Assembly (NCBI RefSeq): GCF_002563895.1
Contig: NZ_PDJB01000001.1
Location: 6,183,501 to 6,247,500 of the forward strand
Direction: 5' to 3'
Source: Pseudomonas lurida
GTDB taxonomy: Bacteria > Pseudomonadota > Gammaproteobacteria > Pseudomonadales > Pseudomonadaceae
Length of the DNA: 64,000 nucleotides
Positions 19,279-26,662 of this stretch are shown piece by piece. A program made the position numbers and the translations under genes. Under the pieces are notes generated by a model that saw only the letters and a program-made list of their open reading frames with translations, was not told the origin of the DNA and ran no database searches. Every line of letters starts with the position of its first letter. Position 1 is the first letter of the stretch.

Positions 19279-19306
19279 GGTCGTTCCCACGCCTGTGGGA
19301 ACGACC
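19279..19306. repeat. Inverted repeat (REP-like) after the GNAT operon
   Basis: A 12-bp perfect stem (GGTCGTTCCCAC pairing with GTGGGAACGACC, four-base loop) lies six bases after the stop codon. It resembles a common Pseudomonas intergenic palindrome and may serve as a terminator without a T-run. The rest of the gap to 19506 shows no clear gene. Confidence 0.7.
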
Positions 19307-19506
19307 ACATCACAGCGTGCCGCGCGCCAAGGCATCCTGAATGCTTTCAGTCAGCAGGGTTTGCTTAAAATTTTGACCCGTCATCACGTGCTTTTAATCG
19401 CGCCGTACTAGAGACAACTCCCGCAAACCAGAGCTCGATAGCCTGACATTTATCACCCCGCCATCTCGCTAAATTCCCGGCCTCACTCATCAGAGGTTGG
19501 GACTTC

Positions 19507-20799
19507 ATGCCTTTTACCCCTTGCAGATTCGCCCTTGTCATCGCCCTTGCCCTCAGCGCCGCCAGCCTTCAGCCCGCGCATGCGCGAGGCGATATCGAAT
19601 ACACGCCGTACCCGTCGCAGCCCTACGAGGCGCCGCCCGATGCCTGGTTTTACCCGCCCGAAGCCCAAGCACAGCCCCTCAACGGCCACCTCACCCGCAG
19701 GGCCACCTCGCACAATGGCCTGCAAGTGGCCAAGGTGCTGGACCCCGCGCTGATTCGGTTATTGCAGTCCGGCAGCCTGACCGCCGAGCAAGTCAAAGCC
19801 CTGGAAAAATTCGCTGCAGCGCTGGGCCAACAACCCGGCGGGATCGGTGCAGGCCTCGAGCAATTGGCCGGCAGCCAGAACGCCAACCTCGCCACGGCAA
19901 CGCAGAACACCACCCAGCATCTTGGCAGCCAGCTGCTGTCGGCCCTGCGCACACTACCTGCGGACGACGATGGGAACTTGTGGGTGCAAGGCCTGGGCAA
20001 CGACGGCAGCCTCGATAAGCAAGGCGGCAGCGCCGGCTTGAAGTACGACGTCAACGGACTGCTGCTGGGCGCCGACTGGGCACTGGATCATGCCTGGCGC
20101 GTTGGCGTCCTGGGCGCAAAAACCATCAGCCATTTCGATACCCAACGCTTCTCCGCCGACGTGGACAGCTGGCACCTGGGCGCGTACGCCGTGCGCCAGG
20201 ACGGTCCGCTGGCCCTGCGCCTGGGGGCGATCTACAGCGACCATGCCGGGCAGAACAAACGCGACGTGAGCCTGCTTGATTACAAGGAACAGCTCAAAGG
20301 CCAATACAACGCCCAGAGCCAAACCCTGCTATCGGAGCTGGGCTATCAATTGGGCAGCGCGGATCTCAGTGTCGAGCCTTATGTCGGCCTAGGCTTCCAG
20401 CGCTATCACCGCGACCGTTTCAAGGAAACGGGTGGCCGGACTGCATTGAACGTTGGCGCACACACCCAGCAAAACCTCAGCAGCACCTTTGGCATTCGCC
20501 TGGCGACGGTGTATCGATTCGATAACCAGATCAGCCTCACGCCCCACCTCAGCACCGGCTGGAAACACCTCTACGGTGAAGTCGACAGCCAGGTGCGCCA
20601 GTCCTACCGCGCCCTGCCCGGACTGATTGAAGGCTTCACCGTCAATGGCACCGCGCTGGATCGCAACAGCCTGGACGTGCAAGCCGGCCTGGACCTCGCC
20701 GTGTCGAAACAACACACCCTTGGCCTGGCCTACAGCGCCCAGGCCGGCACAAACAGCCACAATCAAGGCCTGACGGGGCAGTGGAAAATGAGCTTCTGA
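19507..20799 (+). CDS. Autotransporter beta-barrel protein with minimal passenger
   Basis: This outer-membrane protein of 430 residues has a signal peptide (1-26, ending AHA), a short 130-residue helical or proline-rich region, then an autotransporter-type beta barrel from about residue 155 (GNLWVQGLGNDGSLDKQGG). The barrel ends with aromatic phenylalanine (WKMSF), as required for BAM recognition. The usual long beta-helical passenger is absent. It could be a solitary translocator, a degraded autotransporter, or a barrel whose short N-terminus is itself the surface domain. It stands alone between other operons. Confidence 0.88.
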   Translation: MPFTPCRFALVIALALSAASLQPAHARGDIEYTPYPSQPYEAPPDAWFYPPEAQAQPLNGHLTRRATSHNGLQVAKVLDPALIRLLQSGSLTAEQVKALEKFAAALGQQPGGIGAGLEQLAGSQNANLATATQNTTQHLGSQLLSALRTLPADDDGNLWVQGLGNDGSLDKQGGSAGLKYDVNGLLLGADWALDHAWRVGVLGAKTISHFDTQRFSADVDSWHLGAYAVRQDGPLALRLGAIYSDHAGQNKRDVSLLDYKEQLKGQYNAQSQTLLSELGYQLGSADLSVEPYVGLGFQRYHRDRFKETGGRTALNVGAHTQQNLSSTFGIRLATVYRFDNQISLTPHLSTGWKHLYGEVDSQVRQSYRALPGLIEGFTVNGTALDRNSLDVQAGLDLAVSKQHTLGLAYSAQAGTNSHNQGLTGQWKMSF

Positions 20800-20816
20800 C
20801 CACCAAATTGCGGGCG

Positions 20817-20844
20817 AAAAAAAAGGGGGGCACCCGCCCCCCCG
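20817..20844 (-). terminator. Intrinsic terminator of the pyruvate carboxylase operon
   Basis: Reading the minus strand, six G and six C residues form a stem around a six-base loop, followed by eight T residues (20824-20817). It lies about 30 bases after the pycB stop and just after the convergent autotransporter gene. Confidence 0.9.
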
Positions 20845-20874
20845 AGGATTAAACGTTAGTCTCGAAGGCTGCTA

Positions 20875-22683
20875 TCAGCCTTCGATTTCAATCAGGATTT
20901 CGCCAGGGTTTACCCGGTCGCCCTTGGCCACGTGAACGGCGGTCACCTTGCCGGCAATGGCAGCCTGCACTTCGGTTTCCATCTTCATGGCTTCGGTAAT
21001 CAGTACGGCCTGGCCAGCCTTGACCACGTCGCCTTCCTTGACCAGCACATCGACGATATTGCCCGGCATCGCCGTGCTGACATGGCCAGGCTCGGTGGCG
21101 TGCTTGCGTTTGCTGCCGCCGCTGCTGACGAATTCGTTGAGCGGTTCGAACACCACCTCTTCCGGCATGCCATCGATGGACAGGTAGAAGTGGCGCTTGC
21201 CTTCGGCCTTCACGCCGACACCGGTGATGTCGACGCGGTAGCTTTCACCATGCACGTCAATGACGAACTCGGTCGGCACACCTTCGCCACCGGCACGCGC
21301 TACGCCGCCAGCTTCAGGGATAGGCAGCAGCACTTCCGGCGCCAGGGTGCCGGCATCGCGTTCTTCGAGGAACTTGCGCCCGATGTCCGGGAACATGGCG
21401 TAGGTCAGCACGTCTTCTTCGGACTTCGCCAACGCGCCGATCTCACCGCGCAGCTTGGTCATTTCCGGCTTGAGCAGGTCGGCCGGACGCACATCGATCA
21501 CGTCTTCGCTGCCAATGGCCTGGCGACGCAGTTTCTCGTTCACGGTGCCCGGCGCCTTGCCGTAGCCGCCTTGCAAGTAGAGCTTCACTTCGTTGGTGAT
21601 GGTCTTGTAGCGCTCGCCGGCCAGTACGTTGAAAAACGCCTGGGTGCCGACGATTTGCGACGTCGGTGTCACCAGCGGCGGGAAGCCGAGGTCTTCACGC
21701 ACACGCGGGATCTCGGCCAGCACTTCACCCATGCGGTTGAGCGCGCCCTGCTCTTTCAACTGGTTGGCCAGGTTGGAAATCATCCCGCCCGGGACCTGGT
21801 TGACTTGCACACGGGTGTCGACGGCGGTGAATTCGCTTTCGAACTGGTGGTACTTCTTGCGCACGGCGTAGAAGTACAGGCCGATCTCTTGCAGCAGCTC
21901 CAGGCTCAGGCCGGTGTCGAACTCGCTGCCTTTGAGGGCGGCGACCATCGACTCGGTACCCGGGTGGCTGGTGCCCCAGGCGAAGCTGGAGATGGCAGTA
22001 TCGATATGGTCGGCACCATTTTCGATAGCCTTGAGTTGGCACATCGCGGCCAGGCCAGCCGTGTCGTGGGAGTGGATGAAGATCGGCAGGTTCTGTTCGG
22101 CTTTCAGTGCCTTGACCAGTTCGCCGGTGGCGTACGGCGTGAGCAGGCCGGCCATGTCCTTGATCGCGATCGAGTCGCACCCCATGGCTTCCAGTTGCTT
22201 GGCCTGGGCGACGAAGGCCTCGACGGTGTGCACCGGACTGGTGGTGTAGGCGATGGTGCCCTGGGCATGTTTGCCGGCGGCTTTCACCGCTTCGATGGCC
22301 ACGCGCAGGTTACGCACGTCGTTCATGGCGTCGAAGATGCGGAACACGTCGATACCGTTGACAGCCGCCTTGGCCACGAACGCCTTGACCACGTCGTCAC
22401 TGTAATGGCGATAGCCCAGCAAGTTCTGGCCGCGCAGCAGCATCTGCAAGCGGGTGTTGGGCAACGCGGCGCGCAGTTTGCGCAGGCGCTCCCACGGGTC
22501 TTCCTTGAGGAAGCGCACGCACGCGTCGAAGGTCGCGCCGCCCCAGACTTCCAGGGACCAGTAGCCGACTTTGTCGAGCTTGTCGCAGATCGGCAGCATG
22601 TCGTCGGTGCGCATGCGGGTGGCCAGCAACGATTGGTGGGCGTCGCGCAGGACAGTGTCTGTAACGAAGATTTTCTTAGTCAT
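20875..22683 (-). CDS. pycB: Pyruvate carboxylase subunit B (carboxyltransferase + biotin carrier)
   Basis: The 602-residue protein has an N-terminal carboxyltransferase barrel (VLRDAHQSLLATRMRT, then the HSHDTAGLA metal site) and a C-terminal biotinyl domain with the lysine in EAMKMETEV. It is often labelled oxaloacetate decarboxylase alpha. However, no sodium-pump beta/gamma subunits are present, and the partner biotin carboxylase gene lies 100 bases upstream. A two-subunit pyruvate carboxylase, which refills oxaloacetate from pyruvate, is therefore the better call, as in the P. aeruginosa PycA/PycB pair. AGGAGAT precedes the start. Confidence 0.93.
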   Translation of the reverse strand: MTKKIFVTDTVLRDAHQSLLATRMRTDDMLPICDKLDKVGYWSLEVWGGATFDACVRFLKEDPWERLRKLRAALPNTRLQMLLRGQNLLGYRHYSDDVVKAFVAKAAVNGIDVFRIFDAMNDVRNLRVAIEAVKAAGKHAQGTIAYTTSPVHTVEAFVAQAKQLEAMGCDSIAIKDMAGLLTPYATGELVKALKAEQNLPIFIHSHDTAGLAAMCQLKAIENGADHIDTAISSFAWGTSHPGTESMVAALKGSEFDTGLSLELLQEIGLYFYAVRKKYHQFESEFTAVDTRVQVNQVPGGMISNLANQLKEQGALNRMGEVLAEIPRVREDLGFPPLVTPTSQIVGTQAFFNVLAGERYKTITNEVKLYLQGGYGKAPGTVNEKLRRQAIGSEDVIDVRPADLLKPEMTKLRGEIGALAKSEEDVLTYAMFPDIGRKFLEERDAGTLAPEVLLPIPEAGGVARAGGEGVPTEFVIDVHGESYRVDITGVGVKAEGKRHFYLSIDGMPEEVVFEPLNEFVSSGGSKRKHATEPGHVSTAMPGNIVDVLVKEGDVVKAGQAVLITEAMKMETEVQAAIAGKVTAVHVAKGDRVNPGEILIEIEG

Positions 22684-22784
22684 TGGTATCTCCTCATAGC
22701 GGCAAGTTTCACGCTACAAGCTGCAAGAAAAAGCCACTCTGCTTTTACTTGATGCTTGCGGCTAAAAGCTCGCAGCTGCTTCAT

Positions 22785-24200
22785 TCATAGGCCTGCGTGG
22801 GCGGCGATGGCGGCGGCGATGGCCAGGGCCAGCTCTTCGGGTTTGCGCTTGATCGAGTAGTTGGTCAGCTCAGGGTGGCTTTCCACAAAGCTTGTATTAA
22901 ATTGGCCGCTGCGGAATTCCGGATTGCGCAGGATTTCCTGGTAGTAGGCGGCAGTGGTCTTAACGCCTTGCAGGCGCATGTCGTCCAGGGCACGCAGGCC
23001 GCGGTCCATGGCTTCTTCCCAAGTCAATGCCCACACCACCAGTTTCAGGCACATGGAGTCGTAGAACGGCGGGATGGTGTAGCCGGTGTAGATCGCCGTG
23101 TCGGTACGCACACCGGGGCCGCCGGGTGCGTAATAACGGGTGATCTTGCCGAAGCTGGGCAGGAAGTTGTTCTTCGGGTCTTCGGCGTTGATGCGAAACT
23201 GCAACGCGAAGCCACGGTGCTGGATATCTTCCTGTTTCACCGACAGCGGCAGGCCCGAGGCGATGCGGATCTGCTCGCGGACGATGTCGATCCCGGTGAT
23301 TTCTTCGGTGATGGTGTGTTCCACCTGCACCCGGGTGTTCATTTCCATGAAGTACACCTCGCCCTCGGCGAGCAGGAACTCCACAGTGCCAGCGTTCTCG
23401 TATCCCACGGCCTTGGCCGCGCGCACCGACAGGTCGCCGATATAGGCACGCTGTTCCGGCGTCAGTTGCGGGCTGGGGGCAATTTCGATGAGCTTCTGGT
23501 TACGCCGCTGGATCGAGCAGTCACGCTCGAACAGGTGCACCACATTGCCAAAGCTGTCACCCAGGATCTGCGCCTCGATGTGCTTGGGGTTGACGATGCA
23601 CTTTTCCAGGAACACTTCCGCCGAACCGAAGGCCTTGGTGGCTTCGGAGATCACGCGGGGGAAGGCTTGCTCGAGTTCTTCACGGCTGTTGCAGCGACGG
23701 ATGCCGCGCCCGCCGCCGCCGGAGGTGGCCTTGAGCATCACCGGGTAGCCGATGCGGTCGCCTTCGGTCAAGGCTTCGTGGATATCCGCGACGTTGCCTT
23801 CAGTGCCGGGTGTGACCGGCACACCGGCCTTGATCATGCTGCGGCGCGCTTCGGTCTTGTCGCCCATGCGGCGAATGACTTCAGCCGACGGGCCAATGAA
23901 CTTGATCCCGCGTTCGGCGCAGATGTCTGCCAGTTCGGCGTTTTCCGACAAGAAGCCGTAGCCGGGGTGCAGCGCATCGCAGCCGGTTTCCACGGCCAGG
24001 TTCACCAGCTTGCGCGGGTTCAGGTAGCCGGCCAGGGGCTCGGCACCAATGCTGTGGGCTTCGTCGGCACGTTTGACGTGCAACGCATGGCGGTCGGCGT
24101 CGGAGTAGACCGCGACCGAGCGAATGCCCATCTCGGCGCAAGCACGCACGATTCGTACGGCAATTTCACCACGGTTGGCGATCAGGATCTTTTTTATCAC
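22785..24200 (-). CDS. pycA: Pyruvate carboxylase subunit A (biotin carboxylase)
   Basis: This ATP-grasp biotin carboxylase of 471 residues charges the biotin of subunit B with bicarbonate. Landmarks are KKILIANRGEIAVRIVRAC at the start, the glycine-rich KATSGGGGRGIR loop and EMNTRVQVEHTITE. It resembles AccC, but the pairing with pycB and the divergent pycR place it in pyruvate carboxylase. The start codon is GTG. The 100-base gap to pycB contains AT-rich, Pseudomonas-type interspersed repeat sequence (CAAGCTGCAAG units). Confidence 0.94.
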   Translation of the reverse strand: MIKKILIANRGEIAVRIVRACAEMGIRSVAVYSDADRHALHVKRADEAHSIGAEPLAGYLNPRKLVNLAVETGCDALHPGYGFLSENAELADICAERGIKFIGPSAEVIRRMGDKTEARRSMIKAGVPVTPGTEGNVADIHEALTEGDRIGYPVMLKATSGGGGRGIRRCNSREELEQAFPRVISEATKAFGSAEVFLEKCIVNPKHIEAQILGDSFGNVVHLFERDCSIQRRNQKLIEIAPSPQLTPEQRAYIGDLSVRAAKAVGYENAGTVEFLLAEGEVYFMEMNTRVQVEHTITEEITGIDIVREQIRIASGLPLSVKQEDIQHRGFALQFRINAEDPKNNFLPSFGKITRYYAPGGPGVRTDTAIYTGYTIPPFYDSMCLKLVVWALTWEEAMDRGLRALDDMRLQGVKTTAAYYQEILRNPEFRSGQFNTSFVESHPELTNYSIKRKPEELALAIAAAIAAHAGL

Positions 24201-24323
24201 TTGGAAATTCCCTTGAGCCGATTGCTGCGTTCTTCGACCCGCTGGAGCCGGGTCGGCGCGTGACCAAATGTTTCATGACAGTCGCGAGACACACACTAAG
24301 CCCGCAGAGGGATTAACAAAAAT

Positions 24324-24359
24324 CAATAATTATTGGGTCATACATAAGTAAAGACTTAT
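24324..24359. promoter_or_regulatory. Two dyads between pycA and pycR (candidate PycR sites)
   Basis: A perfect palindrome CAATAATTATTG lies at 24324-24335, and an inverted repeat ATAAGT-AAAG-ACTTAT lies at 24344-24359, in the AT-rich gap between divergent pycA and pycR. LysR regulators bind such dyads. Which one PycR uses is not known. Confidence 0.5.
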
Positions 24360-24396
24360 AGTTGGCCGGACGGCCTTGGGCGAAAGGATTGAGATA

Positions 24397-25371
24397 ATGC
24401 GTAAGTCATTGATGCGTATGACATTGCGTCAACTGCAGATCTTCAATGAAGTGTGCGACTTGCGCTCCTACAGCCGCGCCGCTGAGGAAATGTCCCTCAC
24501 ACAGCCGGCAGTTAGCCTACAAATTCGCCAGCTGGAAGAGCTGATTGGCCAGCCGCTTTTCGATTATGTCGGTAAAAAGCTCTACATGACCGAAGCCGCC
24601 GAAGCCTTGCAGCGCGCCAGCCGCGACATTTTCGGGCGCCTGGAAAACCTCGATATGCAGCTCTCGGACATGCAGGGCTCACTGCAAGGCCAGTTGAAAT
24701 TGGCCATTGAATCCAGCGCCAAGTACTTCGTGCCGCACCTGTTTGCCGCGTTCAAACGCCAGCACCCGGAAGTGCAGCTGCACCTTACGGTGGTGAACCG
24801 CGCCCAGGTGATCCGTCGGCTGTCGGACAACCGCGATGATTTGGTAATCATGTCCATGGTGCCCCAGGACATGGGCCTGGAATTCCTGCCGTTCCTCAAC
24901 AACCCGATCGTTGCCGTGGCACCCCTCGACCACCCCTTGAGCCTGCAAGGCCCGCTGCGCCTGCAGGACCTGGAGCCCTACACGCTGTTGCTGCGCGAAC
25001 CGGGCTCTGGCACGCGGCTGGCCTGCGAGGAGTATTTCAAGGAGAAACGCGTGCACTTCACCCAGACGGTGGAAGTGGCCTCGGCCGAAGCGCAGCGTGA
25101 ATGCGTATGCGCCGGGCTGGGCGTGGCCCTGCTGACACGCCACGCGGTCAATATGGAACTGGCCACCGGCGGGCTCAAGGAGCTGCCGGTGGAAGAGCTG
25201 CCGCTGTACCGCAGTTGGTGCCTGGTGCAGGCCAAGGCCAAGCGCCTGTCACCGGTGGCCCATGCGTTCCTGGGCTTTATCCGCAGCGAACGGGTGCAGA
25301 TCAGCGCGCTGGCTGAGCGCTTCGCTGGGCTGCCGCGGGTGCCTGCCAGTGGAGTTCCGGGTAATCCGTGA
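24397..25371 (+). CDS. pycR: LysR family regulator PycR
   Basis: The 324-residue protein has a LysR HTH at residues 8-66 (SRAAEEMSLTQPAVSLQIRQ) and a periplasmic-binding-like effector domain. Its place divergent from pycA-pycB matches PycR of P. aeruginosa, described as a regulator of pyruvate carboxylase. The ATG at 24397 has AAAGGA about nine bases upstream and is preferred to the upstream TTG of the same frame. The 3' end overlaps a small minus-strand gene by 71 bases. Confidence 0.85.
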   Translation: MRKSLMRMTLRQLQIFNEVCDLRSYSRAAEEMSLTQPAVSLQIRQLEELIGQPLFDYVGKKLYMTEAAEALQRASRDIFGRLENLDMQLSDMQGSLQGQLKLAIESSAKYFVPHLFAAFKRQHPEVQLHLTVVNRAQVIRRLSDNRDDLVIMSMVPQDMGLEFLPFLNNPIVAVAPLDHPLSLQGPLRLQDLEPYTLLLREPGSGTRLACEEYFKEKRVHFTQTVEVASAEAQRECVCAGLGVALLTRHAVNMELATGGLKELPVEELPLYRSWCLVQAKAKRLSPVAHAFLGFIRSERVQISALAERFAGLPRVPASGVPGNP

Positions 25372-25498
25372 TGCTCTGGAGCAGTTGGCGCTCCTCACAA
25401 CGGTCTTCGATTGCGCGACGGAACGCCATGCGGCGCTGGTCTTCCTGCTGACGACGGGTTTTGACGGAGCTGCTGCTTTCTTCGTAGTGCCGGGCCAT
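25301..25498 (-). CDS. Small basic protein, PA3496-like
   Basis: This 65-residue hydrophilic, arginine-rich protein has MARHYEESSSSVKTRRQ followed by EDQRRMAFRRAIEDR. It resembles the short Pseudomonas family annotated as PA3496-like putative envelope integrity proteins. I recall this family pattern but could not search it. GGGAG seven bases upstream supports translation. Its 3' third overlaps the end of pycR on the opposite strand. There is no signal peptide or membrane segment. Confidence 0.6.
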   Translation of the reverse strand: MARHYEESSSSVKTRRQQEDQRRMAFRRAIEDRCEERQLLQSITDYPELHWQAPAAAQRSAQPAR

Positions 25499-25637
25499 TT
25501 GGAGTCTCCCAATGCGAGTACGGGGAGCTCAGGATGGCCTTGGGCGATGACGGTTTGGCGGCGCGGGGGTTACAGGACGATGAATATTCCAGATAGGTCA
25601 GAGATTCAAATGTGGGAGCGGGCTCTGTGCAAAGCCC

Positions 25638-26504
25638 TTAGTCGTCGAGGGCTTTGACGGACTTGGGCGACAGCCGCAGGCTGCGCAAGCTGCGCTTCAC
25701 GCTCTTGAGGTGGTTGACCAGGCTCGGCCCGCGCGCCATGGCCACGCCCATCGCCAGTACATCGATCACCACCAGGTGGGCGATGCGCGAGGTCAGCGGT
25801 GTGTAGATCTCGGTGTCTTCATGGACATCGATTGCCAGGTTGACCGTGGACAGTTCCGCCAACGGCGTCTGGCTCGGGCACAGGGTGATCAGCGAAGCAC
25901 CGCTTTCACGCACCAGGTTGGCGGTGATCAGCAAATCTTTGGAGCGGCCCGACTGGGAAATGCAAATGGCGACGTCAGTGGGCTTCAAGGTCACCGCCGA
26001 CATGGCCTGCATGTGCGGGTCACTGTAGGCCGCTGCGGTGAGCAACAGGCGGAAGAATTTGTGCTGGGCATCGGCCGCTACCGCGCCAGAAGCACCGAAA
26101 CCGTAGAACTCGACGCGCTGGGCCTGGGACATGGCCGTCACGGCCTTCTGCAATTCCACCGGGTCGAGCTTCTCGCGCACTTCCATCAAGGTGTGCAGGG
26201 TGGTGTCGAAGATTTTCAGGCTGTAGTCAGCGACCGAATCGTCTTCATGGATCGCAAACTGCCCGAAGCTCGCACCGGCGGCCAGGCTTTGGGCCAACTT
26301 GAGTTTCAAATCCTGGAACCCGGAGCAACCGATGGCGCGGCAGAAGCGCACGATGGTCGGCTCACTGATGCCCACGCTGTGGGCCAGGTCGGCCATGGAA
26401 CTGTGCATCACAGCCGCAGGGTCAAGCAGCACGTGATCGGCAACCTTGAGTTCCGATTTGCGTAACAGGTGGCGCGACTGGGCGATATGTTGCAACAGGT
26501 TCAA
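25638..26504 (-). CDS. RpiR/HexR family transcriptional regulator
   Basis: The 288-residue protein has an N-terminal RpiR-type HTH (residues 1-77, SVGISEPTIVRFCRAIGCSGFQDLKLKLA) and a C-terminal SIS domain (about 120-250) that binds phosphosugars. The family includes HexR, which represses glucose catabolism genes and senses KDPG. This one lies beside the pyruvate carboxylase genes, as in P. aeruginosa, rather than beside zwf, so it may be a second HexR-like regulator. A perfect palindrome 44 bases upstream of its start is a fitting operator. Confidence 0.9.
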   Translation of the reverse strand: MNLLQHIAQSRHLLRKSELKVADHVLLDPAAVMHSSMADLAHSVGISEPTIVRFCRAIGCSGFQDLKLKLAQSLAAGASFGQFAIHEDDSVADYSLKIFDTTLHTLMEVREKLDPVELQKAVTAMSQAQRVEFYGFGASGAVAADAQHKFFRLLLTAAAYSDPHMQAMSAVTLKPTDVAICISQSGRSKDLLITANLVRESGASLITLCPSQTPLAELSTVNLAIDVHEDTEIYTPLTSRIAHLVVIDVLAMGVAMARGPSLVNHLKSVKRSLRSLRLSPKSVKALDD

Positions 26505-26547
26505 AGGGCAGGACTCTTGTTATGGGCAGGGCCAAGGATGTAGCAAG

Positions 26548-26566
26548 CTTGTAGTTATACTACAAG
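26548..26566. promoter_or_regulatory. Palindromic operator upstream of the RpiR gene
   Basis: CTTGTAGT-TAT-ACTACAAG is a perfect 8-bp inverted repeat with a three-base centre. It matches the TTGT-N-ACAA form of HexR/RpiR sites and overlaps a TATAAC -10-like element read on the minus strand. Autoregulation is the simplest reading. Confidence 0.65.
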
Positions 26567-26662
26567 AATTGTCGTTTTGCCCGTCCGACGCATCACTAAA
26601 TCGCCCTGCCCGCCTTTGAATCTAAGGGCGGCGCCGTTGTAGCCACCGGAGCGGCCTCGGTG

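Noticed and set aside
19310..19384. A 24-codon frame on the minus strand (MTGQNFKQ...) after the GNAT operon
   Set aside because: It is too short and has no ribosome site or family that I recognise. It may be a decayed remnant, but this cannot be shown.
20932..22752. A 606-codon open frame antisense to pycB
   Set aside because: It is the shadow of a codon-biased gene. The pycB strand contains the biotin and carboxyltransferase motifs.
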